Positions 21,980 through 33,839 of a stretch of 64,000 nucleotides of DNA are shown here, in pieces (the first letter of the stretch is position 1; each line of letters opens with the position of its first letter). The stretch lies in assembly GCA_905178155.1 (NCBI GenBank), contig CAJINV010000004.1:4133555-4197554 (forward strand), in the 5' to 3' direction. The position numbers and the translations under genes are program-made. The notes beneath the pieces were generated by a model. It ran no database searches. It saw only the letters and a program-made list of their open reading frames with translations, and was not told the DNA's origin. The stretch comes from Amoebophrya sp. A120. Lineage: Eukaryota; Sar; Dinophyceae; Syndiniales; Amoebophryaceae.

Positions 21980-24900
21980 ATGGAGCTCCACTTCTACCTC
22001 AGCAGCCAGTTTACAAAGTCCATTGGTCGATGTGGTCCTCACGCTGAAGTGCAGCACGACTACCACCTTGAAGCTATGGCTATGACAGCTTCGAAGATGA
22101 AGAAAGAGCTGCGGGGATTTTCGAAGGTGGTCATGGTCAAGCTCCTTCTGATTGCGCATAACCTCTTTCTCCACGAGCACGATATCGAGCTTATTGGTTT
22201 CCGCTACACGACCCTGCTTGGTCCCTGTGTAGTTAATGCACTGAAACTGACCGGGCAGCATCAAGAACACGGTAGCAACTTGCAGCAATGGAAGGAGCGC
22301 AGAGGACGCAGCCACAGTCTCCTGGAGGAGAAAAGAAAGAGTAACAAGGGACGGAACGATCCGCATCCAACTGCGACAACTTCTACAACGAGTCCTCCCG
22401 CCCCTGCACGGCCACTTTTGGGCGGAACAACTACAGACAGAAATCTTCAACGCCCTGCAGCAGCGCGACATACAAAGCATGAGGCGCACCGGAAGGTGGG
22501 TGAGCCCGTCGTTTTTGTCGTTGCGCCGGATGACGGACACCTGGTCAAGGAACTCTCCACCGAAGCAGACTTAGCCCACACTCAGGATCTTGCAGAAATG
22601 AGCAGGCGGGGGCCGTTGAGACCACCGGCAGGTAGTGCTGGAGCAACATCAGCTTCCACTCCGTCAGAAAATGGTGAAGTGGATGCTCAAAATGTCGGAG
22701 TTTCCTCAGCATCACCGTCTCCCACTGCTGGTGCAGAGGAAGTTGTGCTCAACCAGAATGCAGCAGCGTCGAACAACAGTGCAGTTGAGAACAACAAACC
22801 CGCCAGTAGAATAGCAGCAGCTTTTTTGGAACGTAGTAGACATGAAGAAACAGACAGAGCATGGAGGACCACCACCAGCACGACGGTGGAGAGAAACAAG
22901 CAAGAAGAAGCGTCAGCATCATCCTCATCCACCCGGTTGAACCTCGAGCCTCCCGGTGTGGACATGGCGATCCGCGACGACCCACCAAAAATCTGGCAAG
23001 ACACGCTGAAACTCCACAATCTCTACCGCTGCATGCACGACGTGCCTCCTTTGGTGTGGAGCGACGCACTATCAAATGTAAAAATGTCTGGGTCTGGAAG
23101 ATTCTGAGATTTGTCATGCAGTTTTTCCAAGCTCCGCCAAGTCTCGAATGCAGGGCCTAGCACCACAGGTTCTGCAGCCCCTTGGTGATGCCTATTCTGC
23201 ATTTGAAATGTCCCCTCGGCATTAGGGGTTCAAGTAGAAGATCACTAGGGTTTACTCATCGGGGAGATAACCTCGTACAAAATCGGCACCCTTTTTTTTA
23301 CTTTCTTTTACCACTTTCCTAGCGCTATAAGCTCCTGCCGGGGTCTGGTCGAGAAGGCAGACCGAGATCAGCGGATCCGTTTCTTTTTGTTCCTCCAGTG
23401 TGGAGCGGCAGCACCATCGTGGTGCTTTTTTTCCCCGCGACGCGATCACTGGATCCTAGTAGCGCTAGACCCCTTTTCGCAGGCGCTCCTAAAGTGAGCC
23501 TTTTGCCGGTGCTGGCGCACTAAAAAAGAACCTCGAGACGGGGAAAAGCAGAAGCACGAAAGAGAAGACGGAGGCGGGGCACAGAAGAAAAGGGGAGTGG
23601 GGCATTAGGGAAAAAGAAGAGAAAAAAAGACGAGCGGGGGGGAAGGACTAAAGAACAAAAAAAAGAGCTGCAACTGTCTGGGAGTTTGCATGTCGAAGTC
23701 GTTCGGACTAGGTTTATTACCAAAGTGGCGCCAGGGTTGCTAATTTAAAGACTGCGCTAAGGCAGCACCCCCCTTCCCCAAGGGGTCCCCCCGGGGCGGG
23801 CGCGGTGGCGGCTCTGCAAGCGCGGAGCTCCGCGGGCCGATTCTCTGAAAACGCACACAAAAGGGTGCTGGAAGCAGATCGGTAAGAAGTGTCTCAAAGG
23901 GACACGCCGTTGGGTCGTCCGCCATCGTGATAGGATCACCGTGTCTGATCATTAGACCCCCTGTATATTTTTTAGCGCGCAACCGGTCACAGAGGTAAGT
24001 CCTTGAGCAAGTTTGTAAGACTAACCCATCAAGGCAATGCTGGAGCTCCACCTTGCTCGTGGGCTTGGATGGTAAGGCAGGTCAGCCACACATAGCGCCC
24101 ACTGGTTGTAGCCATGCGTAAGCAATCGATAGCGGTTTTGCAGGTGCAGCCGGGTGGTAGTTAGGAAGTGGGCAGCGTCTCCACCTAGGGGCATCGGCAG
24201 AGGCTAAATCTGTTCTAACGCCCAGGTATTGGCAGAGGCTAAATCTGTTCTAACGCCCACCCGCCAGGAGTTAAATGGTACTACTACTACTACTACTATG
24301 GCATGGCTAGACATGGGGACCTTTTGCAAGTCATGCAACACAGATTTTTGTATGATTCGCAACACGCATCACAAGTTCGCATCCACCTTCCAGACCCAGA
24401 CATTTTTACATTTGATACGCACTCGCCCGGTCCGCCGAGAACTACGCCCAGAGCGAGAACTGCCAGACGCTATGAATTGCAAAAGTATCGTACTAGTCTG
24501 AATTGCAATACAAATTTTCTCAGCATGAGAAATAAAATTTGTATTTGCGGATTTAACTTGAGAAAGAAATTTGTAATGCATGAATGGGATTACTACGAGT
24601 GCGATACTTTTGCACAGGATAGACGCAGGACTTGTGCAATTCGGAGCACAGCAACAAGGACGTCTACCGGACGAAAACCCCAAACTTCCCCATCGAGGAA
24701 GACCCGCCACGGGTGTGGACCGCATTTCTCGGGGAGAACCTAGCTTGGGACACCTATCAAGTGTAAAAGTGTCTGGGTCTGGAAGAATGCAACTTGTCAT
24801 GCTAAATCTAAAACATGCAAAAATCTGTGTTGCGTGATTACCAAAAGTCGTTCAGTTTTGACCTAGTCGGCAGGGAGTTTCTCATGCAGGATAGGCATGA

Positions 24901-26574
24901 GAGAGCTCGCGCAGCATCTGTCATGCTAGGTCCTGCCAAACAGATGTCATGGGTCATGGAAAAGCTGCATGACAAATCGCGCATTCTTTCAGACTCAGAC
25001 ACTTTTACACTTGATAACACCTCCTACGACACCAGTGCCGAGCCGCTGAACCTCGCCCAGGCGACGGCCGCCTGGTACGAGACCGAGGTCTGCGCCACTG
25101 TGGACACTATCCCAGAGAAAAAAGCTGGCAGGTCATATTTGTAATGCAAAAATAAATACACAAAAAAACCTTTGCATATCCGAAGCAGCATGCTATGGGG
25201 CCGCCCATGACAATTTTTTCTGTGTGCTTATTTTTGCATTACAAATATGCGCTGCCAGCTTTTTTCTCTGGGATAGGCACGCAGAACTGCGCGGGGGGCG
25301 TGGTGGACCGCGACTGCGCGCGGAGTCTGTGGGTGCCGGACCTGTGGACGGAGTTTGTGGAAAAGTTCGGGAACGAACTCCTAGAGCAGGGCCAGCACGC
25401 CGCATTTCCGCGGGACGACTATCCCTTCAACGGGGAAGCCACGGCGGACTGGGTGCGGCGGACCAACGTGCACCCCGACCGTTTTTTTGTCCCCGGCATC
25501 CCCTCCTGCCCGGTGGGCAAGTGGACGCAGCGGGAGGACATCAAAGGTTTCGGGGGGCCGCAGACGTCCCGGACCCCGTACGGGCAGGTTGGTCACTTTA
25601 CACAGATGGTGTGGAACTCCACGTCCCACGTGGGGTGCGCGTACGCCGCCGTGCGCCAGAACGTGGTGTGCCACTACGCCGTATTAAGTGCAAATATGTC
25701 TGGGTCTGGAAACTTGTGATGCATGTCAGTGAACAGGAAGCACACTGTAATGCACGGCCAAGCATGACAGATTTTCTCGTGGCTATCTGTTGCGTATCCC
25801 GCATGAGAAACATCGTTTTTTCACGACAGACAAGAGGAGGTCTTCGTGGCCACGCAATACAGAGTTCAGAGTCATGCCAAACTAGCATGAGAAGTATCGC
25901 AATCTTCCAGACCCAGACATATTTGCAATGCATACGCTGCGGCCGGCAACATTGTCGAGGCGGACGCGAAGGGGAACATCGTCTTCAAGCCGGACATATG
26001 AAGTGCAAATATGTCTGGGTCTGGAAGAGTACAAACTTGTCATGCAGAATTTTCATGCCCCATAAGGTCTTAAATGCAGGACCTAGCATGACAGATTCTG
26101 CGGGGTCTCTATCTTGCCTGTCCTGCATAAGAAACTCCCTCTCACGGTGGTCAGAAAAGGGCAACTTTTGGCGATCACGCAAGACAGATTTTTGTGTGAT
26201 CCACAGGACACATCACAAGTTTCATCCTTCCAGACCCATACATAAGTATTTGCAATGCATAGGACAAGGTGTTTCCAATCAAGAAAACCTCGACGGAATG
26301 CGAAAACAGCCTCGGCGTCTACTGGCCGCAGCAGGGCCGCGGAGCGGGAGAGCAACTGCTGGGCGCGGGAAGTGCCCGAGTAAACCCGACGCCGGGCATG
26401 TACACGCCGCCGCCGCAGAACCAGAACGCGCAGCCGGTTCGTCTCGGGGGCGCTGCGGAGGGCGGGAGCAGCTCCAACGGAGATGGCGAGACGCTGCGAG
26501 CCCCCGGACAAGAACTCGTGAAGAGTTCGTCTGAAGGCGCCAGCGACGCCCCGCCGGACGCGTCCTGTTGCTGA
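21980..26574 (+). CDS. CAP/SCP-domain protein 1, interrupted by six introners
   Basis: Exons: about 21980-23069, 24423-24470, 24627-24754, 25022-25107, 25281-25681, 25940-25996 and 26267-26574, about 705 residues if the first ATG is right. The N-terminal 320 residues are Ser/Ala/Thr-rich and unplaced. The CAP domain (CRISP/antigen-5/PR-1 fold, usually secreted) begins at LKLHNLYRCMHDVPPLVW. After splicing it gives SDALARSAENYA, FLGENLAWDT, LNLAQATAAWYETEV, GHFTQMVWNSTSHVGCAYA and VVCHYAAAGN, that is CAP signatures in the right order. An insertion of about 90 residues lies between the WY helix and the GHFTQ motif. The Pro/Gly/Ser-rich tail ends in two cysteines just before the stop, a possible lipid anchor. 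The start is uncertain: the 5' part could hold another intron, and no clear signal peptide is visible. Confidence 0.8.
23070..24417. mobile_element. Introner, family A, enlarged by a nested insertion
   Basis: Outer TIRs are typical family A; exact TSD CGCAC (23065-23069, 24418-24422); phase 1 in CAP1. At 1348 bp it is five times the family norm because foreign DNA lies at about 23222-24290. Confidence 0.9.
23222..24290. mobile_element. Nested insertion with direct duplication and (TAC)n tail
   Basis: About 1.07 kb inside the family A introner; edges are judged from where family A sequence stops and resumes. The 3' side has a 29-bp unit (GGCAGAGGCTAAATCTGTTC and on) in two direct copies at about 24193-24260. 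Then comes TAC repeated six times just before the resumption, like the simple-repeat tail of a non-LTR or SINE-type element inserted in + orientation. No reverse transcriptase is present, so it would be non-autonomous or 5'-truncated. Confidence 0.5.
24471..24621. mobile_element. Introner, family B
   Basis: 151 bp; exact TSD GACGC; CAP1, phase 1. Excision joins QT and QDLCNSEH. Confidence 0.93.
24755..25016. mobile_element. Introner, family A
   Basis: 262 bp; exact TSD ACACC; CAP1, phase 0, directly after the GENLAWDT motif. TIRs show G/A drift (AAAAGTGTCTGGG). Confidence 0.93.
25108..25275. mobile_element. Introner, family E
   Basis: 168 bp; TIR TATCCCAGAGAAAAAAGC; TSD GACAC/GGCAC (4 of 5); CAP1, phase 2. 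Confidence 0.9.
25682..25934. mobile_element. Introner, family A
   Basis: 253 bp; left arm TATTAAGTGCAAATATG, right arm ending TTGCAATGCATA; TSD CGCCG/CGCTG; CAP1, phase 1, splitting the VVCHYA/AGN motif. Confidence 0.9.
25997..26261. mobile_element. Introner, family A
   Basis: 265 bp; starts TATGAAGTGCAAATATG; exact TSD GGACA; CAP1, phase 1, before the last exon. Confidence 0.93.
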
Positions 26575-27439
26575 GCTGCTGCTGCTGCTGCCAACTGCAG
26601 GAGCAGCAGGAGCTGCGGTAGCTCGTGCGCAGTTTGTACTTGTAAAGCAAAAATGTATTCAAATCAATTTCAACGTGAGTAGAAATAGAAAACGACTACT
26701 GTCGTTCGTTGCCTCGAGTTGTTATTCCTTCAATCCAGTATACCCAATTTCTATTGTTCCCCGGATTTATTTGTTTTAGTCGATTTACAACCCGTCGTGG
26801 TAACTATGCTAAAACGTCTTCCTCATAATGCCCGTTTCAAAAAGAAGAATTGCCCATCTTCACCCACAAGCGAACTAACCTCGCAAGTTTTTCCCCTTCA
26901 CGATAACGCCACTTCTTCTATGGATGCGCAGTAAGCATATTAAATCCGCGAAAACTCGAATTTTGTTGGGGCGGCGAAGTCGAAGATGTGCTTTTTCGAC
27001 CTCTAAGTATGCCAAAGTGATTTTGTCGAAATCCCACTGACAAATGGTTTTTATATTCATGTGGAAGACGAAACACGAAACACGAAAGCCTGGAGAAGAA
27101 GACGAGGGTCGAAGACACAGTCTCGACATTTTACTACACAGCAACGACGTAGCGACGTTGTATAAATAAGTAAAAGATAGACAGAAATAGTACGTGAGCA
27201 GATAAATCAGGAAAAAGAAAACTCGAGTTGTTGTTGGGATGAACCCAAATAAGCAGAATTAAAGGCGAAGCACCTACCTTTTTTTCGTCTGCAACAAGTG
27301 CAAGGACTTCGACTACTATCGTGATTTGGCTTCTGGTTGGATTCCTTGGGAACACAGAAAATAGAAAAAAGCACGAGCATGAGAGGGGTTTTTGGTGTGT
27401 GTGTGTGTGTTGTGTAAAGTGTGGGAGTGGCTAGCTTGC
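26575..27439. other. Intergenic with a GT microsatellite
   Basis: No gene. A (GT)n run lies near 27394-27418, and CGAAACACGAAACACGAAAG-like words near 27067-27086 resemble the repeats that follow. Confidence 0.4.
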
Positions 27440-27790
27440 TTGCCTGAATTGCGAAAAGCGAAAAACGACGGAGAAGCTAGGAGACCGGTACTAAATAAGG
27501 CCCATTAACTTCGTCAAGGAAAGTTGGGAGCCTCGTCAGAACTGCGAAACGCGAAACGCGAAAAACGACAGAGAAGCAACGACACCGGTACGAAATCAGG
27601 CTCATGAGCTTCCTCAAGGAAAGTTGGAAGCGTCGCCAGAACTGCGAAACACGAAGCGCGAAAAGCGACAGAGAAGCAGCGACATAGGTACGGCGTCGGA
27701 TTTATTAAATTCGTTAAGGAAAGCGGGGAACACTGGCAGAACTGCGAAACACGAAACGCGAAAACCGGCCGAGACGCGGCGACATGGGCA
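27440..27790. repeat. Tandem repeat of about 100 bp, about 3.5 copies
   Basis: Units contain AACTGCGAAACACGAAACGC, GACAGAGAAGCA, CGACACCGGTACGAAATC and CAAGGAAAGTTGG. It lies 3' of the transposase gene. Its CGAAACGCGAAA core is echoed in inverted sense at 32515-32815. Confidence 0.8.
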
Positions 27791-28362
27791 CGGGATCGCC
27801 TCCCGGCCTTTTTTTGTGTTTGGATTTTGGCGCCGTGGATTCATTTTCTCTGGGATTCTAGCCGCTGCCGCCCATTCTCGATGGAGCGCTTTGAATTAAA
27901 TAGGAAAGAAGTAACCGCAACAGCGGGACGGAGTAGTCTCCAATAGTAATCAACAAGAGCGAGAGTAGTGCGAGCTGAATAGTGGTCAAGATTTAGTAGG
28001 CAATCGCAGTCAATAACAGCGAGAGCGCTGCGCTTCAATAAAACAAACACAACGACGGCCCTGGATGGTCCCAAGCCCGCAACGGAGCACCTTGCTCCTC
28101 CTCCTCATCGGTATCCGAGTCGTCGTCAAAGATGGCCGCATCATCATCGTCCGAGGACACCTCGTCCCCCGGGCCGTAGCCCTCGGCCGGGACCCGGACC
28201 GCGCAGGTAGTGCCGGTTCTGGGCCGCAAGAGCTGGGCGATTAACTCCCTGACGACCTCTATGGGCGTGCCAGGACTGAAATTCTCAAAGTTGCAAAAAG
28301 TCCGATGGTGCCGCAGTTTGTTACGCAATATCGACGCCCGGCGCGCAGGCGCGTGGCATATT

Positions 28363-30794
28363 TCAGAAAATTACGGAGGTGGTCCAAAACTGCGCCCGCG
28401 GACGCGCGCGCGCCACAAAGATCTGCCAGCTTTGTACTGCGCTCGCTATGCAAAACGCCCCACGCCTCGCCTTTTCCAGCTTTGAGGCTTCCAAACCTGC
28501 CACGCCCATAATGTCACCCACCTCGTTGGAGTTTTTCCAAAAGTACGCGCCCATGTACACGCACTCGGGCTGCTCCAGGAGCAAGGAGCGTCGCAACCGG
28601 GAGAAGCGCATCCGCAGAGGGTGTGGATTGGGGTCGTTCACGTAAAAAATTGCTTTCGTCGAGAAACACGGCGGCCACACTGGGCAGCGCGATCGACATC
28701 ACAAAGACACAGAAAGAGCGAGAAGAAAAGCGAAGGCCATGCGCCTCGCGAGTTGGTGCCTTAATGTGGCGGCGAATGTGCTTCCACGCACCCTCCACCC
28801 AGTTGCTACCGAAGTGCGGGATCTCATCGGCGCCCCGCAACTTTTTCCACCACTCCTCTGCTGGTGGTTTGCTTGCAGATGCTGTGAGGTGTTGGAGTGT
28901 TGCGCAGGTAGACAGCTTAGCACTAGCAAGGGGATCCAATGAGGAAACTCGGCGCCGCAAAAAAAAAAACGAAAAAAAGGCAGCGCGAATATCTACGATG
29001 TATGGCGCCGCTATCTCGTAGCACTTTGCTGCATCTGTCGCCAGGAAGATGCGTCCGTCCTTATGGTGGAGCCCCTCCAGCTTTGGCTCGATTTTCTTTT
29101 TCCAAATCCAGCGCCAGAGCTTCTGCTGAACCTGTTGGGAAGGGGAATACAAGAGCGATTTAGCCAGGAAACAAAAGGGAAACCAACGCACGAGCAGCCG
29201 CCAGACGCAACTGGCGCACCAATTTCCGACGTGCGTCTGCCATGGAAGCAAGACAACCAAAGAGCATACCGGCCGGAATCGCCGGCGTTGCCGCGTCGCC
29301 TGGTGGCCGAGGTCGAAAAAGAGCAGCGAATCCGGGCGGCCCCTTTGCATGAGGCCGAGGATGATGCGGGGCGTGTACTCCTTCTCCTTCTCCGGCGCGG
29401 TGTTTTTGGCGGAGCTCGCTGCGGTCTTGCCCCTGCTCTTTCCACCCGGCAAAGCGGCGACGAGGTTCGTCACGGACCCGAATGCCGCCCCATCCGCTTC
29501 CAGGCACACGCGACCGGGGAACCGCACGCCCTCCATGCCCTCCAGGTACATTTCCGCGGCCGACTGGACGGGCTTGGCCCAGTACTCGACCAGGGTGGCT
29601 ACGCTCACATCTGGAAAATTTTGGCGCGGCTTTCTTGGTCGAAAGTGCTAGAACTAAAACAGAAAAAGGACCGAAGAAGCAGCCTCGCCCCGTCTATTGC
29701 GAATAGATACACGCACAGGATACAAAAAAAGCACAGACACAGGCCAAAGCAAAAGCATCTACTAAGGTCCTTGCTAGCCCGTCCCACTGCGTCCCCGTAG
29801 GCGAAGCTTCGGACGACGCGGATCATGTCCACCACCGCGATGGTGCTCCGCTGCGCGGCCCCAACCGAGCCAGGCGGGGAGAACAGGTTGAACGCCTCGG
29901 CGGTGCCGCAGGTACTGCAGGACAACAAGGCACCCCCGCCATTGCCGTCCGCAATCTTCCGCATCTTTCCACAGGCCGCGCACTTCAGCACGGTGTCCGA
30001 CTTGTGCTGCGCCTTGCTGAAGAACATTTTCACCAGATCGCTCGTCTGCCTGCGTGTGATCTCATCCAGCTTCGAGGACTTGTCAGCACGGATCCCGGGC
30101 TGCCGCAGTTTCAGCTGCGCGGCGGTCAGATGCACATACCCGGACTTACCTGATGCGGGGGCTGTTTTGCGGCTTTGGCGCTTTTCTCCAACGGATTTCG
30201 TTCCTGAAAAAGTAAACAGGCGGCAACTAGGAAAAAAAAGACACACGCAGCAGGCTAATGAAATGCTGTAGGTGTGTTGCTTGTGTCCCTCGGGTGGCGC
30301 GGCGTAGCAAAAGACGTCCTCCTCTTTCTTGTAATCTTTGGAGCCGAAGAACTTCTGCATGTCTCCCTTATAGGGCGCCGGGCAATCCCCGTGGCAATTC
30401 CACGAGTTGAAGAGGTGTTCGTGGGTCTGCTTGTTGTGCGCGACATACTTTTCCTCGTCGGTGACGATGCCGCACAGACTGCAGGCGTGGGCCTCCTTGG
30501 TCCTCTTGCGTGTGGTTTCCCGAAACCAGAGCTGTTTGAGAGGTTTGGCCTCGTTCTATAAGAGATGGAAAAAGATCGCAAAACCAACGAAGCAAAGGAG
30601 TAAACGCCCAGCGGCAGCAAGACGGGCCACTTGCAACGACTTACCTTGCCCTTGATGGCCTCGCGCGTGATTTGCTTGTAGGGGAAGTCCTTCCGCTGCT
30701 TCTTCCCGGTCGGGCTGAAGTTCAGGGCCGGCAGCCGGTCCCCAGCAGCCGCCTTCCGGTTGGCGTTTTGCTGGGCAACATTCGCGCGCTTCAT
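28363..30794 (-). CDS. IS1595/ISXO2-like (Merlin-type) DDE transposase, multi-exon
   Basis: Exon 1 is 30645-30794 (MKRANVAQQN...). Introns I can place on the minus strand: 30556-30644 (GT-AG, 89 bp), 29132-29269 (138 bp), 28916-28996 (81 bp) and a GC-AG candidate 28680-28737 (58 bp). One or two more near 30180-30260 and 29650-29750 are uncertain, because reading continues through them. The protein has a C2H2-like segment (CSLCGIVTDEEKYVAHNKQ), a zinc ribbon (CAACGKMRKIADG...CSTCG), and a DDE-like core. The core residues sit in VCLEADGAAFG (first D), RIFLATDAAKCYE (second D) and FGSNWVEGAWKHIRRHIK (E), a spacing and wording like ISXO2 transposases. Whether it is active or domesticated cannot be told; the reading frames look intact. 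The C-terminus beyond 28363 may continue in another exon toward 28035 (acidic DDD/EEE tail). Confidence 0.5.
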
Positions 30795-30845
30795 TGTTGT
30801 TAGTTCAGCGAAGGTGGGAGAGTGCGCGCGCAGAAATCTAGGCAA

Positions 30846-31690
30846 TGTGTATAAATTGCACAGAGAAGACAGGAAAGAGAGTCGCGAAAATTATCTCTAA
30901 CGAAACAAACTACGGAGGTAGGAGCGGGCCTAGCAGTCGCGAAGATTCTTTCTCAGCAAGTAGCGTCTTAATCTTGAAGCTCGTCCCTGTGTTATGGGTT
31001 TGAGTGAATTCCTCAGCAAAGCCAACTTCTTTGATCATGCTCATGGCCCTACTTTCCTTGCTTCATTTTCTAAGCACGGCGAAACTCAGCGAGGGAGGCG
31101 CTAAATATATTGGGGATCGCTTTTTTTTTTGCTGTTTTCTGATCTCCTGACTTTCATCGCGCTGGCTTTTTATTTACGGCGCGCGGGCTATTGCAGTTCC
31201 TTGCCTCAGCGCAGATCTCGCCGCGATTTCCGCCAGGCTGATGCCTATACATAGTCGGAGACAGAGCACCTCTCTCCTCGCCGGCTTTTTTCGCGGGCAC
31301 CTGGAACGCGGGCTAGCGCAGTGCTTTCTTCCGAGACATGTGCCACCCATCCCTTGACATCTTCCTTCTCGCAATGGTATCGCTTCTCTTATGATTTCCG
31401 ACTTTGGTTCTTGAATAGATGCTGACGACCCTAGTCAGTCTGCGTGCTCTTGGTCAGGTTGATGCTGACGATCATAGCCGCTAGCTCGATAAAAACTCTC
31501 TGCGTTTTCATAGAAAGGACAGCCCACGCGCGAGACTATTCCGCGCGTGGCTGCGTAAGTTTGAAAAAATGAGGTAAACAGCTTCCGAGTGTGAGTTAAG
31601 AAAGGTTGGTCTGTAATGTAAACACGACGTAAACAGTTTCCGAGTCTGAGTTCACCAATATGCGCAGGGAACTCCTGCTTCGTACCTAGA
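30846..31690. other. Spacer between the two minus-strand ORFs
   Basis: No supported frame. AT/GC-mixed sequence with a run of T near 31120. Confidence 0.35.
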
Positions 31691-32464
31691 TCAATACGCT
31701 GCAACTCTATAAACTTCTCCTTCAGGCAATTCTTCCGGGTCTTGCTGCGCCGCGCCCGGGCGGACCTGCTGGAAGACGATGGGCGCGCCATTTCCACGGA
31801 GAAAACCACGAAGGGCCTCGAGGCCTGCGCCGTCCACCTCCGCCGAACCCTCCGAGAAGAAAACAGTTGCTACGTTTTCGTCGCCAATGAAGTCCACGAT
31901 CCACCAGCGGCGCGCGGTTTCTCCCTCCCAGACGGCGGCGGGGGCCGGAACTTCGCCCGGGCCGGAAACACTGACCGCCATCTCCTGGAGGACGAAGTGC
32001 CGCACTACTCCCTCTTCCGGAAGCTGCAACCCAGAGGCCACGCGCTTCAGCTGCAAGCCAAACGAGCCCGCAAGCTCGTTGGCGGTCGCGCCCGGTCCTC
32101 CAGAGGGCAACTGCATGTGGTCCAGGCCGACCTGGTGCAACAAACAGCCAAGCGGGTGCGCCGGAGCTGGGCCGCTTGCGTTATTTCCACCGGGCTCCTT
32201 CAGCTGCACCGCGCCGAGAGCGGGGAGGCGGTGCAACGGCGAAACCATCCAGCCGGCAGGTGCCAGGGGCTTGAGCTTCAGGCCGACTTCGTGCCCCATT
32301 TCGATGGCAATCTGCTCCACGCAATTGGAAAGAAAATCCGCCGGGAGGAGGTCGAGATTGCAGAGGGCGCCGTCGTAAATTGGAAAAGTCTCGACCCCTT
32401 CGCGGCCAAGGTCGCGGATTTTGTTTTCGATCGAGGAACAGATCGCATTCTCTTCGTCGTTCAT
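31691..32464 (-). CDS. Hypothetical protein, 257 aa, second ORF of the transposase block
   Basis: ATG at 32464 on the minus strand (MNDEENAICSSIENKIRD); the frame is open upstream with non-ATG codons. The protein is Gly/Pro/Glu-rich with a possible beta-rich end (ARRWWIVDFIGDENVATVFF). No family recognised. It shares strand and block with the transposase about 0.9 kb downstream, so it may be an accessory ORF of the same element. Stop at 31691-31693. Confidence 0.45.
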   Translation of the reverse strand: MNDEENAICSSIENKIRDLGREGVETFPIYDGALCNLDLLPADFLSNCVEQIAIEMGHEVGLKLKPLAPAGWMVSPLHRLPALGAVQLKEPGGNNASGPAPAHPLGCLLHQVGLDHMQLPSGGPGATANELAGSFGLQLKRVASGLQLPEEGVVRHFVLQEMAVSVSGPGEVPAPAAVWEGETARRWWIVDFIGDENVATVFFSEGSAEVDGAGLEALRGFLRGNGAPIVFQQVRPGAAQQDPEELPEGEVYRVAAY

Positions 32465-32514
32465 CAAATACGACAGCAACGACGGAAGCGGATCGCGACA
32501 GAACTTGTCCTGCG

Positions 32515-32815
32515 GGCCTCTCTTCGGGTTCGCTTTTCGCTCTTCGGGATCGCTTTCATTCTCTTCCTACTCTACTTTTCAGATCTGCCCGGCTTCGCTT
32601 TTCGCTTTTCGCTTCTCGGGATCGTTTTCAAATTTTTTCTACTTAATATATTTCAGATCTCTCTGTCCGGCTTCGCTTTTCGCTTTTCGCTTCTCGGGAT
32701 CGTTTTCAAATTTTTTCTACTTAATATATTTCAGATCTCTCTGTCCGGCTTCGCTTTTCGCTTTTCGCTTTTCGGGATCGTTTTCAAGTTTTTTCTACTT
32801 AATATCAAAGCTGTG
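32515..32815. repeat. Tandem repeat of about 72 bp, about 4 copies
   Basis: Units contain GGCTTCGCTTTTCGCTTTTC, GGGATCGTTTTCAA and TACTTAATATATTTCAGATC. The TTCGCTTTTCG core reads as CGAAAAGCGAA on the other strand, similar to the 27440-27790 units. Confidence 0.85.
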
Positions 32816-33839
32816 CGCTTTCTTTTAGGAAATGAGGTAGATCACGGTGCTACTCTGCTTATTTGGGTCGATCCCTTGTTGTTGCGTGCGCTTTCTGTTT
32901 CTTATGAACGTTGATTTCAAAATAAACAACAAGTAATCTTCGGTTGACTCGTAACTTTAATCGGTTGCCGTTATCATCGGTTTGATCTTAAACTCGAAAT
33001 CGGATCAGTGTTCTTATGAAAAACCACTCTGTATGACACATCTAATCGGATTCCTTTTTGTTGATTGTGTCGCTCTTTCGTTGCATGTGAGTTTAATTAT
33101 TAACAAAACAAAACAAACAAAGTGAGCATCTCCACCTCCGGGGCAGTATATAAAATACAAATTTTTATATTTTTGTTTTTTTCATGCATGCATCTGTTTG
33201 TTTGTTTGTTTGTTGTGGATGGTCACACGGAACCGGTTGAAAGTTCTTCTTTCTTCTCGTGTGTCTAGCGCTACTTCAATAAAAACAACAGCTTTGCAGA
33301 GCAACTTTGGCTGCTGCTTTAGAAAAAGGAACTGGCGACGATAAAAAGTAGAACCTCTTTCGCAAGTAAAAAATAAGTAAAGTTAAAGTAAAAGCGACCG
33401 CGAAATACTGAAATAAGGTCTTCTTGTTGTCGAAAAGTTACAGAGTTTGTTCCTACAGAAAAGCGAAGAGCTACTTGACCTGCCTGGGTGTGAAAAAGAA
33501 TTACGAACCAGCTTGCTCAAAAGAAGATCGTCTTTGCTGCTGCGAAAATTTGTTTTTGTGGAGGAAGAGTTTGCAAAAGTTCTGGAGTTGTTACAAAAAA
33601 GATGACCAACTACCTTGAAGGAACTGTTGTTTTTTTTTTTTTGAGTTTTACTGTTAGTTTTTTGTGTTGCTTTCCACTTCTTGCTTTTCCTACGCTGCAG
33701 TGCCTCTTGGGCCTGTCTTACGCTTACTAGCTTTTTGCTCTTGAAAATAGAAAGAGACTTTTACTGCTTGCTGAAAGCGAAAAGTTGACTTTTATTTTTT
33801 GCTGATGAGCTTCGAGTTCGACGTAGCACTGTACTGCTT
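32816..33839. other. Intergenic
   Basis: AT-rich; a TGTT microsatellite near 33193-33211 and a T run near 33630. No gene seen. Confidence 0.4.

Noticed and set aside
21911-22540. 209-codon minus-strand frame
   Set aside because: Overlaps the CAP1 5' exon; no domain, and the plus-strand frame connects to real CAP motifs.
25224-26534. 436-codon plus-strand frame overlapping CAP1
   Set aside because: It runs in the wrong frame through two introners and CAP1 exons; the CAP motifs lie in the other frame.
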